The translations under genes and the position numbers were made by a program. From assembly GCF_012222825.1 (NCBI RefSeq), contig NZ_CP038017.1:186001-250000 (forward strand): DNA of 64,000 nt, given 5' to 3'. The notes under the pieces were generated by a model. It had not been told where the DNA came from and ran no database searches. It saw only the letters and a program-made list of their open reading frames with translations. Each line of letters begins with the position of its first letter. Position 1 is the stretch's first letter. Source of the DNA: Allofrancisella frigidaquae. Its GTDB lineage: Bacteria > Pseudomonadota > Gammaproteobacteria > Francisellales > Francisellaceae. This document shows, in pieces, positions 1-12,230 of this stretch.

Positions 1-528
1 TTAGGTATTAAATACACGGTTAATAAGAATTTGGTGCGTGGTCTTGACTATTATAGTGGTTTAGTTTTTGAATGGACTACAGATAAGCTCGGTGCTCAAA
101 GTGCAGTTTGTGCCGGTGGTAGGTATGATAAGTTAATAGATGATCTTGGTGGCCAAAGTAGTGGCGCCATAGGTTTTGCAATAGGTATAGAAAGACTTTT
201 ACTTTTGTTAGAAACTCTAGGTAAATTACCTTCACAAAATAGTGTATGTGACGTATTTTTCATATTAGAAAAAGAAAGTTTGTATAAAACATTAGCTCTA
301 GTTGATTATATACGTTATGAGCTTAGTAGTTTAAAATTTGATATGGATTTGAAGTTTGGTAGTTTCAAATCACAATTTAAGAAAGCAGATAAATCTGGAG
401 CGAAGATCGCAGTAATAATTGGTTCTGAGGAGTTAGAAAAACGTCAAGCTGTGATAAAGTATTTGCAAGAAAATAAGCCCCAGCACCAAGTTGGATTTGA
501 AGAGCTAATAAACTTTTTAGAAAAATAA
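1..528 (+). CDS. hisS: Histidyl-tRNA synthetase, C-terminal part (partial)
   Basis: The frame is open from base 1, so the 5' part of the gene lies outside the window. Histidyl-tRNA synthetase charges tRNA-His in the cytoplasm. The visible 175 residues begin in the class II catalytic core: VRGLDYYSG is the HisRS-specific histidine A motif, and GGRYDKL and the [10 protein letters not shown] motif 3 follow. The last ~90 residues match the size of the HisRS anticodon-binding domain. The stop is 3 bases before the next start, so the gene may be cotranscribed with the downstream MFS transporter. Confidence is high because several family motifs are present in order. Confidence 0.93.
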   Translation, partial: LGIKYTVNKNLVRGLDYYSGLVFEWTTDKLGAQSAVCAGGRYDKLIDDLGGQSSGAIGFAIGIERLLLLLETLGKLPSQNSVCDVFFILEKESLYKTLALVDYIRYELSSLKFDMDLKFGSFKSQFKKADKSGAKIAVIIGSEELEKRQAVIKYLQENKPQHQVGFEELINFLEK

Positions 529-531
529 ACT

Positions 532-1830
532 ATGAAATTATACAACATAAAAGGTTATGCCTGGATCGTGGTAGGGTTAAGTTCATTTTTACTTATTGAT
601 AAGTATATTATGAATGTTTCTCCTAGCTTAATAGCTAACGAATTGATGAGTAGTTTCTCTATCAATGCTACACAAATGAGCGCGATGGTTTCGCTTTTTC
701 TGTGGTCTGTTGTTTTTTGTCAGTTTTTTGTTGCTGGGCCTATCATCGATAAACTAGGGTTTAGGAAAGTAAGTTTCTTTTCTCTTATATTGTCAGCTAT
801 AGGATTATTACTATTTGTTCTTGCTGCTGATATACATAGTTTTCTCTTGGGGTGTGTTTCAAGACTGATGATAGGTGTAGGAGCATCTTTTGCTACTGTT
901 GGATATATCAAAGCAGCAGCTGTATGGTTTGATCCGCGCAAGTTTGCTTTTGTGTGTAGCTTTTTAATGTCAGCAGCAATGACAGGTGCTTTACTTGGGC
1001 AAGTTCCTTTGGTTTATCTTATAGAACTAACAGGTTCTTGGCATAGTGCTTTAATTAGCTATGCGTGTTTTAGTATAGTTATAGCTTTTCTATATTTAGC
1101 TTTAGTTAGAGATTATAATCCTCATGCTTCATTTTCAAACCAATTAAGGCAAAAAACGGGCACTCTTGAAGGTATTAAAAAAGTATTGTTAAACGAAAAC
1201 AACTGGTATCTAACCATGTATACAGGTCTGACTTTTACTACTATAGATGTGTTTGGAGGTATTTGGGGTAATAATTACTTTAGAGGATTATATGGTGTTG
1301 ATGCTAAAGAAGCTTCTTATATAGTTTCTATGATGTTTTTAGGTTTAGCTATAGGTTCGCCTGTTATAGGGAAATTATCAGAGAAGTTTGATAATAGAGT
1401 TAATATAATGGTTTTCTTTCATATTATTGCTACAGTAGCTTTAGCAGTAGTGCTTGAATTTAAACTTACTCCGGCAATATCTGGTACTTTATTATTTATA
1501 TTTGGTTTTTGCTTGGGTGTATATATGTTAGCTTTTGCAATAGGCAATCGTATTAATCCTATAGTAGTAGCTGCAACTGTAGCTGCTCTTATAAATACAG
1601 GCGAACCATTATTGGGAGCATTATTTGACCCACTTATAGGATACTTCTTAGATATGACATGGAGTGGTCAATACATAGATATGCATAATAATATTGTAAA
1701 TATCGCCACTGACGGAGCTCATAGATACTTTAGTATTAATGCTTATCATAGAGCGTTTTTAATATTGGTGTTTAGCATGTTTATATCGTTTTTCCTACTA
1801 ATATTAGTAAAGGATAAGGAAGTTAAATAA
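532..1830 (+). CDS. MFS transporter, Francisella phagosomal transporter (Fpt)-like
   Basis: A 432-residue inner-membrane protein with about 12 hydrophobic segments typical of the major facilitator superfamily. The N-terminus (KGYAWIVVGLSSFLLIDKYI) and the AGPIIDKLGFR loop between TM2 and TM3, an MFS signature, match the Fpt group, which in Francisella is linked to nutrient uptake during intracellular growth. The substrate cannot be read from sequence; amino acids or related metabolites are plausible. The start is 3 bases after hisS. A paralogue in the opposite orientation lies at 3827-5131 and shares most signature blocks, including KAxxVWFDPRKFAF and NTGEPxLGAxFDPLIGYFLD. Confidence 0.85.
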   Translation: MKLYNIKGYAWIVVGLSSFLLIDKYIMNVSPSLIANELMSSFSINATQMSAMVSLFLWSVVFCQFFVAGPIIDKLGFRKVSFFSLILSAIGLLLFVLAADIHSFLLGCVSRLMIGVGASFATVGYIKAAAVWFDPRKFAFVCSFLMSAAMTGALLGQVPLVYLIELTGSWHSALISYACFSIVIAFLYLALVRDYNPHASFSNQLRQKTGTLEGIKKVLLNENNWYLTMYTGLTFTTIDVFGGIWGNNYFRGLYGVDAKEASYIVSMMFLGLAIGSPVIGKLSEKFDNRVNIMVFFHIIATVALAVVLEFKLTPAISGTLLFIFGFCLGVYMLAFAIGNRINPIVVAATVAALINTGEPLLGALFDPLIGYFLDMTWSGQYIDMHNNIVNIATDGAHRYFSINAYHRAFLILVFSMFISFFLLILVKDKEVK

Positions 1831-1836
1831 ATCAAT

Positions 1837-2904
1837 ATGACCTTAGAGCAAGTATATTTTGCAAAAATAAAACAGTTAGGGTTGAAAGTTGATCCACTAC
1901 AGCTTGAAGCTATACAGTCTTTGCAGAGAATAATAGATGAGCTGACGACAAAAAAAAAGCCTAAAAAACTTTTTTTTAACAAATTTATTTACCCCCACAT
2001 TAGAGGATTTTATATGTGGGGCGGTGTGGGACGAGGTAAAACTTTCATTATGGATATTTTTTATAATGAAGTACCTACATCAAAGAAAAAACGTCAGCAT
2101 TTTTCTCATTTTATGAAAGATATTCATACTCGTCTGCGTAGTTACCAAGGGAGTAAAAACCCTATTTCAAAGGTAGCTTATGACATCGCAAAAGATACTC
2201 AACTTATTTGCTTTGATGAATTTTTTGTTGAAGATATTGCGGATGCTATGATTTTAGGTAATATTTTTAAAGAGCTGTTTAGTTTAGGTGTGGTCTTGGT
2301 AGCAACTTCAAATATCGAACCTCAAAGACTATATTTAAATGGCTTACAAAGAGAGCTGTTCTTACCTGCAATAGATGTGCTGATAGCAAATGTTGATGTT
2401 TTAAACCTTGATTCAGGAGTAGATTACCGTTTTCGCTTACCAAATGAATATCTTAATTATTTATACCCATATAATGAAGCTAACAGGAAAAATTTTTTTG
2501 ATAAGTTTTTTTTAAGTAATAAATACTTTGATAAAGATTTGAAGATAAACGTTTTAAATAGGGATATCGATGTTATTTTAGTTAGTTTCAAAGATGTTTG
2601 CTTTGATTTTAAGGCAATTTGTGGTGATGGACGTAGTGCTAATGATTACATTGAAATTTGTAAAATCTATAGACAGATATTTGTCTACAATCTAAAAAGT
2701 TTTAGTCAGGCAAATGAGGATATGGCTAGGAGATTTATCTCGTTAATAGATGAATGCTATGATCAAAATAAAAAAGTTATAATTTTGGCAGATTGTGACT
2801 TTAAAGAAATTTATAAGGGCAAGAGATTAAGCTTTGAGTTCCAACGAACTATAAGCCGACTTAACGATATGCAGAACCCTGGTTTTGGAGTCTTAGATGG
2901 CTAG
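1837..2904 (+). CDS. zapE: Cell division AFG1-type ATPase ZapE
   Basis: A 355-residue P-loop ATPase of the AFG1/ZapE family, cytoplasmic, associated with the Z-ring in other proteobacteria. Walker A (GGVGRGKT) is at about residues 62-69 and Walker B (LICFDEFFVEDIADA) at about 120-135; LVATSNIEPQRLYLNGLQRELFLPAI is the family's sensor region and the listed fragment identifies it clearly. Length is near the usual 350-380. The 3' end overlaps rluC by 8 bases, suggesting translational coupling. The two flanking MFS genes look like a separate unit. Confidence 0.9.
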   Translation: MTLEQVYFAKIKQLGLKVDPLQLEAIQSLQRIIDELTTKKKPKKLFFNKFIYPHIRGFYMWGGVGRGKTFIMDIFYNEVPTSKKKRQHFSHFMKDIHTRLRSYQGSKNPISKVAYDIAKDTQLICFDEFFVEDIADAMILGNIFKELFSLGVVLVATSNIEPQRLYLNGLQRELFLPAIDVLIANVDVLNLDSGVDYRFRLPNEYLNYLYPYNEANRKNFFDKFFLSNKYFDKDLKINVLNRDIDVILVSFKDVCFDFKAICGDGRSANDYIEICKIYRQIFVYNLKSFSQANEDMARRFISLIDECYDQNKKVIILADCDFKEIYKGKRLSFEFQRTISRLNDMQNPGFGVLDG

Positions 2905-3820
2905 TGTACAATATTTAGAAGTTTCTGATGATGTTATTGAGCAACGAATAGATAATTATCTGATTGGCAGATTTACTAAGTTACCTAAACCTTTGATATA
3001 TCGCTGGATTAGAAAGGGTGAGTTGCGGGTAAATAAAAAAAGAGTTAAGCAAACTTCCCGTGTAAGTTCTGGAGATATAATTAGGATTCCTCCTTTTAGT
3101 GTTCAAGATGATACGCAACCAGTTAAAATCAATCAGTCACATTTAGATTTTTTAGAGAAGATTATCTTATATGAAACGGATGACTATATAGTAGTAAATA
3201 AACCCTCTGGAATAGCTGTACATGGTGGCTCAGGGGTTAACTCTGGGCTTGTTGAAAGACTTAGGCAGCTGCGTCCACAAGCTAGGCGTCTGGATTTGGT
3301 TCATAGGCTTGACAAAGAAACATCTGGTTGTGTGCTGTTAGCTAAAAAGCATAGCGCATTGGTATATTTTTTTGATTTATTTAAACAAAGAAAAGTAGAC
3401 AAAGTTTACTATACTATAGTTCATGGGTTTTGGGATAAGAATATTAAAAGAATAGATTTGCCTCTTAAAAGAACAGAAACAAAAGATGGGCAGAGAATAG
3501 TTAAAGTTGATAAAAAAGAAGGTAAAACAGCTATTACTAATATTTTGTCTGTTGAACATTTACCTGGGGAATATAGCTTACTTAAGTTAAAGTTAGAGAC
3601 AGGGAGAACACATCAAATAAGAGTGCATTGTAAAGCTATGGGACACCCGATCGTTGCAGATAAAAAGTATGGGTTTGTTAGTGTTGATGAAAAGCTGGCT
3701 AAACAAGGTATAGATAAGCTTTTGTTGCATGCTAGTAAGTTAGAATTTTTTGATGAAAAGCAACAACAAAAAATTACTATAGAAGCTAATTTAGATGAAA
3801 GGTTTTATAAGTTTTTATAA
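2897..3820 (+). CDS. rluC: 23S rRNA pseudouridine synthase, RluC type
   Basis: A 307-residue RluA-family pseudouridine synthase. An N-terminal S4 RNA-binding domain (about residues 15-75, with PKPLIYRWIRKGELRVNKKR) precedes the catalytic domain. The family motif HRLDKETSG carries the catalytic Asp, and ETGRTHQIRVH is the conserved motif III. RluC modifies 23S rRNA positions 955, 2504 and 2580 in E. coli; assignment to RluC rather than RluD rests on the S4 domain and the RKGELRVNKKR block, so the specificity is inferred. It overlaps zapE by 8 bases and converges on the next gene. Confidence 0.88.
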   Translation: MASVQYLEVSDDVIEQRIDNYLIGRFTKLPKPLIYRWIRKGELRVNKKRVKQTSRVSSGDIIRIPPFSVQDDTQPVKINQSHLDFLEKIILYETDDYIVVNKPSGIAVHGGSGVNSGLVERLRQLRPQARRLDLVHRLDKETSGCVLLAKKHSALVYFFDLFKQRKVDKVYYTIVHGFWDKNIKRIDLPLKRTETKDGQRIVKVDKKEGKTAITNILSVEHLPGEYSLLKLKLETGRTHQIRVHCKAMGHPIVADKKYGFVSVDEKLAKQGIDKLLLHASKLEFFDEKQQQKITIEANLDERFYKFL

Positions 3821-3826
3821 ATAAAA

Positions 3827-5131
3827 TTACTCCTTACTATCTTTTATCAACAGCAGGATAATTAAAGATATTGCCATACTCGCTACTAAGGTTGTAAAGG
3901 CAAAATGGTAAGAAGCTAACTCAAAGTATTTTATATCCAAAGAGCTAGTTTTTTGGGAGATTATTTCACCAGTGGAGTTCATAAACTTACCAGTCCACGA
4001 CCAATCAAGAAAATATCCAATTAAAGGATCAAAAATCGCACCTAGTATTGGCTCACCTGTATTTATAAAAGCAGCTACGGTAGCAGTTATTATTATAGGA
4101 TTTACTCTATTTCCTATGGCAAAAGATAACATGTAAATACCTAAACAAATCCCAAAAATAAATAATAGTACCGCAGAAGCAAAAGTACTAGTTTTGGTGA
4201 GCAGTACTATACTTAGAGCAATAGTTCCAATTATGTGAAAAACAACCATTACGCATTTCCGGTTATCAAGAATTTCTGATACTTTACCTAGTATTGGCGA
4301 GCCTATTGCCATTCCAATAAAGATCATAGATATTATGCTGGCTGCTTGTTCTTTAGAGATATTGTAAGCTTCTCGAAAATATGCATTTCCCCAAAAACCA
4401 GCAAAGGCATCAACTGCAGTGAAACTTAAGCCAACATATAATGTTAAATACCAGTTGTTTTTATTTTTTACAACCTGTTTTAAAGCCTCTAAGGTACCTA
4501 GTTGATTATTAGATGAGCTAGCTTCTGGTTGCTGAGGGTTATAATCACGAACAACAATGTAGTAAGTAACTGCTATAAATAAACTAGCTATACAAACTAA
4601 AAGCATAGCCATTTTCCAATCATTACACAAAGCTATCAAGTATGCTAAAGGTGCTTGAGCACACAATGCTCCAATCATAGCGGCAGTAGCGAGAAAGCTT
4701 GCAGCAAAAGCAAATTTACGTGGATCAAACCACACCGATACAGCTTTTAAATAAGATATTGTAGCGAATGATACCCCCATACCAGTAATTATACGAGCAA
4801 TATAGGCTGTGCTTAAGCTACCAAAATTAGCTGCAACAACAAATAATATTACTCCTGCGGCTGAAATAGTTATAGATATCGGGCTAATAAGTCTAAAGCC
4901 AAACTTATCTACTATGGGTCCAGCTATAAAAAGTTGGCAAATAATAATTGACCAAAAATACGCTGATCCAAGTGCTCCTGTTTGGGTTGCATTAGTACCA
5001 AAGCTTTGCATCATATCATCCGTGATTAGGCTAGGGAAAACTTGCATAATATATTTGTCAAATAGTAAAAAAGAACTAAAAGCAATTATTATCCAAGCAT
5101 AGCCACGTATATTGTGTATTTTCTGAGTCAT
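3827..5131 (-). CDS. MFS transporter, Fpt-like (inverted paralogue)
   Basis: A 434-residue, roughly 12-TM MFS permease, clearly paralogous to the protein at 532-1830. Both share the RGYAWII/KGYAWIV start, AGPIVDKFGFR, VSVWFDPRKFAF and the NTGEPILGAIFDPLIGYFLD block. It probably takes up a nutrient across the inner membrane; the substrate is unknown. The stop lies 6 bases from the rluC stop in a convergent arrangement. It is transcribed divergently from the atp operon, and the shared upstream region is 140 bases. Confidence 0.85.
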   Translation of the reverse strand: MTQKIHNIRGYAWIIIAFSSFLLFDKYIMQVFPSLITDDMMQSFGTNATQTGALGSAYFWSIIICQLFIAGPIVDKFGFRLISPISITISAAGVILFVVAANFGSLSTAYIARIITGMGVSFATISYLKAVSVWFDPRKFAFAASFLATAAMIGALCAQAPLAYLIALCNDWKMAMLLVCIASLFIAVTYYIVVRDYNPQQPEASSSNNQLGTLEALKQVVKNKNNWYLTLYVGLSFTAVDAFAGFWGNAYFREAYNISKEQAASIISMIFIGMAIGSPILGKVSEILDNRKCVMVVFHIIGTIALSIVLLTKTSTFASAVLLFIFGICLGIYMLSFAIGNRVNPIIITATVAAFINTGEPILGAIFDPLIGYFLDWSWTGKFMNSTGEIISQKTSSLDIKYFELASYHFAFTTLVASMAISLIILLLIKDSKE

Positions 5132-5211
5132 GGAGTAAAATTAAAAAATTGTTAAATAAGATATTATTTTATGTCTGATAGTAAAGTAATTCAAGAAAGA
5201 ATTCTTTTTCT

Positions 5212-5239
5212 TTGTCAATCTTTACTTTTCTGGTATGAT
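5212..5239 (+). promoter_or_regulatory. Predicted sigma-70 promoter of the atp operon
   Basis: TTGTCA (5212-5217) and TATGAT (5234-5239) are separated by 16 bases, close to consensus, and lie 32 bases before the atpI start. No other good promoter is seen between here and atpC, so it is the likely main promoter of the nine-gene operon. Confidence 0.6.
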
Positions 5240-5271
5240 AAATCTCAAATTAAAATCTACATATATAAAAC

Positions 5272-5643
5272 ATGTTAGCTAACATAAAAATTGACTTTAA
5301 AAAATTTTTATTGGTGCAAATGTTATTACTTTTTTTTGGCTGTACAGTTACATTGATCTTTTATGGGTGGGCATATTCTCAATCATTTTTATTAGGTGGA
5401 CTAATCATGTTTTTGGCAAATTTTGTGTTTTTTGTCAGGTTATTTGTAAATAAACAGTTTTCACCGACGATAGAAATTATGATTTTTTTTCTTAGTGAAG
5501 TGTTAAAATTAAGTATAGTAGGTGTTGCCACTATATTGCTAGCTATTTACGTAAAACCCAAATTATTTCCTTACATTTTTGGAATAGTTTTGTTACAATT
5601 AGCGGTGTGTTTTGTACCTTTTCTACTTAAGCGAGTAAGATAG
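5272..5643 (+). CDS. atpI: ATP synthase accessory protein I
   Basis: A 123-residue protein with four hydrophobic segments, first gene of the atp cluster. AtpI assists assembly of the c-ring in the membrane and is not part of the finished enzyme. Sequence conservation is low across the family, so the call depends mainly on topology, length and position directly before atpB. The start has little Shine-Dalgarno character, which would fit low expression compared with the structural genes. Confidence 0.8.
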   Translation: MLANIKIDFKKFLLVQMLLLFFGCTVTLIFYGWAYSQSFLLGGLIMFLANFVFFVRLFVNKQFSPTIEIMIFFLSEVLKLSIVGVATILLAIYVKPKLFPYIFGIVLLQLAVCFVPFLLKRVR

Positions 5644-5670
5644 GTCTTTTTTGTGTGTTTATTTGGTTAA

Positions 5671-6504
<834 letters not shown>

Positions 6505-6542
6505 TTTAGATTTAACCTTTAATAATATAATATATAAAATAG

Positions 6543-6860
<318 letters not shown>

Positions 6861-6904
6861 TTACTTTCATATAAATCAAGATAAATTATCTAAAGGATAA
6901 GTAG

Positions 6905-7375
6905 ATGGATATCAACGTAACTTTAATAGGTCAGATGATAACATTTGCAATCTTTGTTGTTTTTACAATGAAGTTTGTATGGCCGCCGCTACGTACAGCT
7001 TTAGAAGAGCGTAGAGAAAAGATAGCTAATGGCTTGGCTTCTGCTGATAGAGCTTCTAGAGAGCTAGAAGTTGCAAAAAGACAGTCTGCTGAAATTCTAC
7101 GTGAAGCAAAAGCAAAAGCTACGGAAATAGTTGAAAATGCCTATGTTAGAGCTCATAAAATTGATGAGCAGGCTAAAGAAGAAGCTATTGCTATAGCTGA
7201 AAAGGTTAAAAGCATGGCTATGGCTGAAATCGATCAAGAGAAAATCAAGGCAAGAGAAGAGCTTAAGCAAGAATTAGTAAGTCTTGCTATAGCGGGAGCT
7301 AGTAAAATTATATCTGCAAAGGTAGATGAAAAGGCTAGTAACGATCTTTTAAAAGATTTTGTTGCTAAGATATAA
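6905..7375 (+). CDS. atpF: F0F1 ATP synthase subunit b
   Basis: A 156-residue peripheral-stalk subunit with one N-terminal membrane helix (residues ~5-25) followed by a long charged, Ala/Glu/Lys-rich helical region that dimerises as a coiled coil. [24 protein letters not shown] is the typical b-subunit neck in abbreviated terms (FVWPP, RREKIA). It joins a-subunit to delta. Position between atpE and atpH is canonical. Confidence 0.95.
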   Translation: MDINVTLIGQMITFAIFVVFTMKFVWPPLRTALEERREKIANGLASADRASRELEVAKRQSAEILREAKAKATEIVENAYVRAHKIDEQAKEEAIAIAEKVKSMAMAEIDQEKIKAREELKQELVSLAIAGASKIISAKVDEKASNDLLKDFVAKI

Positions 7376-7393
7376 AAATAATAGGGTAAATAC

Positions 7394-7918
7394 ATGGCAG
7401 ATCTAAGCGTAATTGCAAAACCATATGCAAAAGCAGCGTTTGAGTTTGCAAACGAAAACAGCTTATCGCAAGAATGGTCTATGTTACTTAAAACTTTTTC
7501 CAAGTTGGTACAAGATGATTCAATGCAAAGCATTATTATTAGTCCTATATTTTCTCAATCTGAGATTGTGGAAGTTTTAAAAAGTCAGCTAAATGAAAAT
7601 TTTTATAATTTTCTAACATTGATTGCTCAAAATAAAAAGTTAATGGTTTTGCCTTTAATTTCAGAACAATTTGAGTTGTTTAAAAATGCTCAAAACAATA
7701 GCAAAGTAGCCAAAGTAACTTTAGCTTATGCTACTGATAAAGATTTGTTAAATAGTTTAAAGGCAAGTCTAGAGAAAAAATTTGGTTGCTCTATGAGTCT
7801 TGAGGTTGAGATAAACCCGGCTATAGTTGGTGGGGCGATTGTTAGAGTCGGAGACACAGTTATAGATAGCTCAGTGTCTGGACGTTTAGAAAAATTAAAA
7901 AGTATTTTATTATCATAA
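7394..7918 (+). CDS. atpH: F0F1 ATP synthase subunit delta
   Basis: A 174-residue cytosolic stator subunit (OSCP family). The N-terminal domain starts with [13 protein letters not shown], the family signature; the C-terminal part has [25 protein letters not shown], the conserved OSCP end block (key residues GG, R and D). It links the F1 head to the b-dimer. Spacing to atpF and atpA is 18 bases each, as expected for one operon. Confidence 0.95.
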   Translation: MADLSVIAKPYAKAAFEFANENSLSQEWSMLLKTFSKLVQDDSMQSIIISPIFSQSEIVEVLKSQLNENFYNFLTLIAQNKKLMVLPLISEQFELFKNAQNNSKVAKVTLAYATDKDLLNSLKASLEKKFGCSMSLEVEINPAIVGGAIVRVGDTVIDSSVSGRLEKLKSILLS

Positions 7919-7936
7919 ATTATAGGAAGTGAGCTT

Positions 7937-9478
7937 ATGCAACTAAGTCCATCAGAAATTAGTGGTTTGATTAAACAGAGAATAGAAAAGTTTGATAATT
8001 CTATCGAATTAAAGTCAGAAGGTACTATAGTTAGTGTTGCTGACGGTATTGTAACTATATACGGTTTGAATGATGTAACTGCTGGTGAAATGATAAAAAT
8101 GCCAGGTGATGTATATGGTTTGGCACTTAACTTAAATACTGATTCAGTTGGAGCAGTAGTTTTAGGTGAATATGAGCATCTAAAAGAGGGTGATAAAGTA
8201 TACTGCACAGGCAGAATACTAGAAGTTCCTGTTGGTGAGGCTTTACTTGGTAGAGTGGTTGATGCTTTGGGTAACCCTATTGATGGTAAGGGTGAGATAG
8301 CTGCAGATCATAGCTCACCAATTGAAAAAATTGCTCCAGGAGTTATTTGGAGAAAATCAGTAGATCAAGCATTACAAACTGGTATTAAGTCTATAGATTC
8401 GATGGTTCCAGTAGGAAGAGGTCAAAGAGAACTTATTATTGGTGATAGACAAATTGGTAAAACTGCTATTGCTATTGATACTATTATTAATCAAAAAGGT
8501 ACAGGCGTTAAATGTATCTATGTGGCAATAGGTCAAAAAGCATCATCAATAGCTAATATTGTAAGACAGCTAGAAGAGCACGGTGCTATGGAGCATACTA
8601 TTATAGTGGCTGCTACAGCGTCAGATTCTGCAGCTTTACAATATATAGCGCCGTACGCTGGTTGTTCTATGGGTGAGTACTTTAGAGACCGTGGCGAAGA
8701 TGCTTTAATTGTTTATGATGATTTAACTAAACAAGCATGGGCTTATAGACAAATTTCACTTTTATTGAAAAGACCTCCTGGACGTGAGGCATATCCTGGT
8801 GATGTATTTTATCTTCACTCAAGACTTCTTGAGAGAGCAGCTAGAGTAAATGAAGAGTATGTTGAAAGATATACAAACGGTGAAGTTAAAGGTAAAACAG
8901 GTTCACTTACAGCTTTACCAATTATCGAGACACAAGCTGGTGATATTTCTGCTTTTGTACCTACAAACGTAATTTCTATTACAGATGGTCAGATATTCTT
9001 AGAGACAGACTTATTCAACTCAGGTCTAAGACCAGCTATCAACCCAGGTAACTCAGTATCTCGTGTTGGTGGTGCTGCTCAAACTAAGATTATTAAAAAA
9101 CTTGGTGGCGGTATACGTTTAGCTTTAGCACAGTACCGTGAATTGGAAGCTTTCTCTCAGTTTGCATCAGATCTTGATGAGGCAACAAGAGCACAGTTAA
9201 ATAGAGGTCAAAGGGTTACTGAACTTCTAAAACAAAAGCAGTTTTCAACACTATCTGTGGCATTGATGGCATTATCTTTATATGCTGCTGATAATGGTTA
9301 TTTAGATAGTTTAGAAGTTTCAGAGGTTATACCGTTTGAATCAGCATTACATGCTTTAGCGACAGATAAGTACGCAGCTGTGATAGAAATGATTAATAAA
9401 ACTGGTGGCTACGATGCTGAAATTGCTGATAAGCTAAAAGCAATCGTAGAAGATTGTAAAGCAACTCAAGCTTGGTAG
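7937..9478 (+). CDS. atpA: F0F1 ATP synthase subunit alpha
   Basis: A 513-residue non-catalytic nucleotide-binding subunit of F1. The P-loop reads GDRQIGKT, with Ile in place of the Thr common in E. coli; the regulatory Arg motif ([11 protein letters not shown]) and the [34 protein letters not shown] region ([14 protein letters not shown] key part) are intact. Length equals the family standard. A long antisense reading frame across the start is a shadow. Confidence 0.97.
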   Translation: MQLSPSEISGLIKQRIEKFDNSIELKSEGTIVSVADGIVTIYGLNDVTAGEMIKMPGDVYGLALNLNTDSVGAVVLGEYEHLKEGDKVYCTGRILEVPVGEALLGRVVDALGNPIDGKGEIAADHSSPIEKIAPGVIWRKSVDQALQTGIKSIDSMVPVGRGQRELIIGDRQIGKTAIAIDTIINQKGTGVKCIYVAIGQKASSIANIVRQLEEHGAMEHTIIVAATASDSAALQYIAPYAGCSMGEYFRDRGEDALIVYDDLTKQAWAYRQISLLLKRPPGREAYPGDVFYLHSRLLERAARVNEEYVERYTNGEVKGKTGSLTALPIIETQAGDISAFVPTNVISITDGQIFLETDLFNSGLRPAINPGNSVSRVGGAAQTKIIKKLGGGIRLALAQYRELEAFSQFASDLDEATRAQLNRGQRVTELLKQKQFSTLSVALMALSLYAADNGYLDSLEVSEVIPFESALHALATDKYAAVIEMINKTGGYDAEIADKLKAIVEDCKATQAW

Positions 9479-9487
9479 GAGTAGACT

Positions 9488-10381
9488 ATGTCTAATGCTA
9501 GAGAAATACGTTCCAAAGTGCAGAGTGTGAAAAATACTCAAAAAATCACTGGCGCTATGGAATTAGTAGCAGCTAGTAAGATGAGAGGAGCGATCGTTAA
9601 GATGAATAACGTGCGTCCTTATGTAGACTGTGCTAATACAATTATTAAAAATGTTGTAGCAGCTAGTATTGATTATCCTAACCCTTACTTGTTTGAAAGA
9701 GAGGTTAAAAGAGTTGGTTATATAGTTACCTCAACAGATAGAGGTCTGTGTGGTGGTCTAAACATTAATCTTTTTAAACACGTTCTGAAAGATATTAAGA
9801 AACATCTTGATGATAGAATCGAAGTGGATATATGTGTTATAGGATCTAAAGCAGAGACTTTTTTTAGGAAGTTAAAAGGCGTTAATGTTGTGGCTGTTGC
9901 TCACTATAATGATAAAGATTTAGAAACTAGTATTAGAATGGTTTCTGGAGCTGTGAAAGTAATGCTCGATAAGTTCACAAATAGTGAAATTGATAAATTA
10001 TATTTATCTAGTAACCAGTTTATTGGCACAATAAAACAAAAGCCAAGGCAACAAGTGTTGCTTCCGATACAAGATGTGCTTACACAAGAGCAAAAGGCAG
10101 ATGACAAAGATGTATCCAAAGGGCATTGGGACTATATTTATGAAAGAGATATAGAGGAAGTTCTAAACGCTTTATGTATGAGGTATATAGAAGCCCAAGT
10201 TAGAGGTGCAATATTAGAAAATGCGGCATGTGAGCAAGCTGCACGTATGTTGGCTATGAAAAATGCTACAGATAATGCAAGTGATATTATTGATCAACTA
10301 AAATTAGATTATAACAAAGTAAGGCAAGCTATGATTACCCAAGAGCTTGCAGAGATTTGTTCAGGTGCAGCAGCAGTTTAG
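9488..10381 (+). CDS. atpG: F0F1 ATP synthase subunit gamma
   Basis: A 297-residue central rotor shaft. The N-terminal helix has the family pattern REIRSKVQSVKNTQKIT and AMELVAASKM; the C-terminal helix has MKNATDNASDII and QAMITQELAEI. TSTDRGLCGGLN is the conserved Rossmann-like segment. Slightly longer than E. coli (287) because of an insertion near residues 200-215. Confidence 0.96.
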   Translation: MSNAREIRSKVQSVKNTQKITGAMELVAASKMRGAIVKMNNVRPYVDCANTIIKNVVAASIDYPNPYLFEREVKRVGYIVTSTDRGLCGGLNINLFKHVLKDIKKHLDDRIEVDICVIGSKAETFFRKLKGVNVVAVAHYNDKDLETSIRMVSGAVKVMLDKFTNSEIDKLYLSSNQFIGTIKQKPRQQVLLPIQDVLTQEQKADDKDVSKGHWDYIYERDIEEVLNALCMRYIEAQVRGAILENAACEQAARMLAMKNATDNASDIIDQLKLDYNKVRQAMITQELAEICSGAAAV

Positions 10382-10395
10382 GAGAGATAAAATAA

Positions 10396-11772
<1,377 letters not shown>

Positions 11773-11783
11773 GGTAAACTGAT

Positions 11784-12218
11784 ATGTCTAAGAACTATCT
11801 AAAAGTCAGTGTTGTTAGCCCTTCAGGTTCAGTTTTTACAGGTGAAGCTGACATGGTCAGCTTGCGTGGTTCAGCTGGTGAGATGGGTATAGCATATGGA
11901 CATACAGAGCTCTTATCAACTATGCCAGCAGGCGTGGTTAATATTAAAAAAGACAGCGATACAGAGGTTTTATATGTATCCGGTGGGCTGATAGAGGTTA
12001 CTCCTACTAGAGTTACTATTATGGTTGATGAAATGGAAAGGGCAGAAAATCTTAATCAAGCAGAAGCTGAAAAAGCAAAAGCAAGAGCAGAGGACGCTTT
12101 AAAAAATCCAGATGCATCAAAACTTGACATAGAAGCTGCTCATCAAAGATTAAGAGAGGCTGATGCTCGCTTAAAAGCACTTAACTCTTCTAAAGGGTTA
12201 TATTATTCGAAGGATTAA
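11784..12218 (+). CDS. atpC: F0F1 ATP synthase subunit epsilon
   Basis: A 144-residue subunit that couples and regulates rotation. The N-terminal beta-sandwich has [18 protein letters not shown] and [16 protein letters not shown]; the C-terminal half is a two-helix hairpin rich in Ala, Glu and Lys. Last gene of the operon; a 480-base non-coding stretch follows. Confidence 0.95.
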   Translation: MSKNYLKVSVVSPSGSVFTGEADMVSLRGSAGEMGIAYGHTELLSTMPAGVVNIKKDSDTEVLYVSGGLIEVTPTRVTIMVDEMERAENLNQAEAEKAKARAEDALKNPDASKLDIEAAHQRLREADARLKALNSSKGLYYSKD

Positions 12219-12230
12219 CCTTTTGTTTTG
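12208..12230 (+). terminator. Weak candidate terminator after atpC
   Basis: AAGG-ATTAA-CCTT forms a short stem overlapping the atpC stop and is followed by TTGTTTTG. The stem is only 4 base pairs, so this is tentative. Confidence 0.25.

Noticed and set aside
7726-8208. 160-codon minus-strand frame over atpH/atpA
   Set aside because: It is antisense to two well-conserved genes, has no recognisable domain and reflects their codon pattern.
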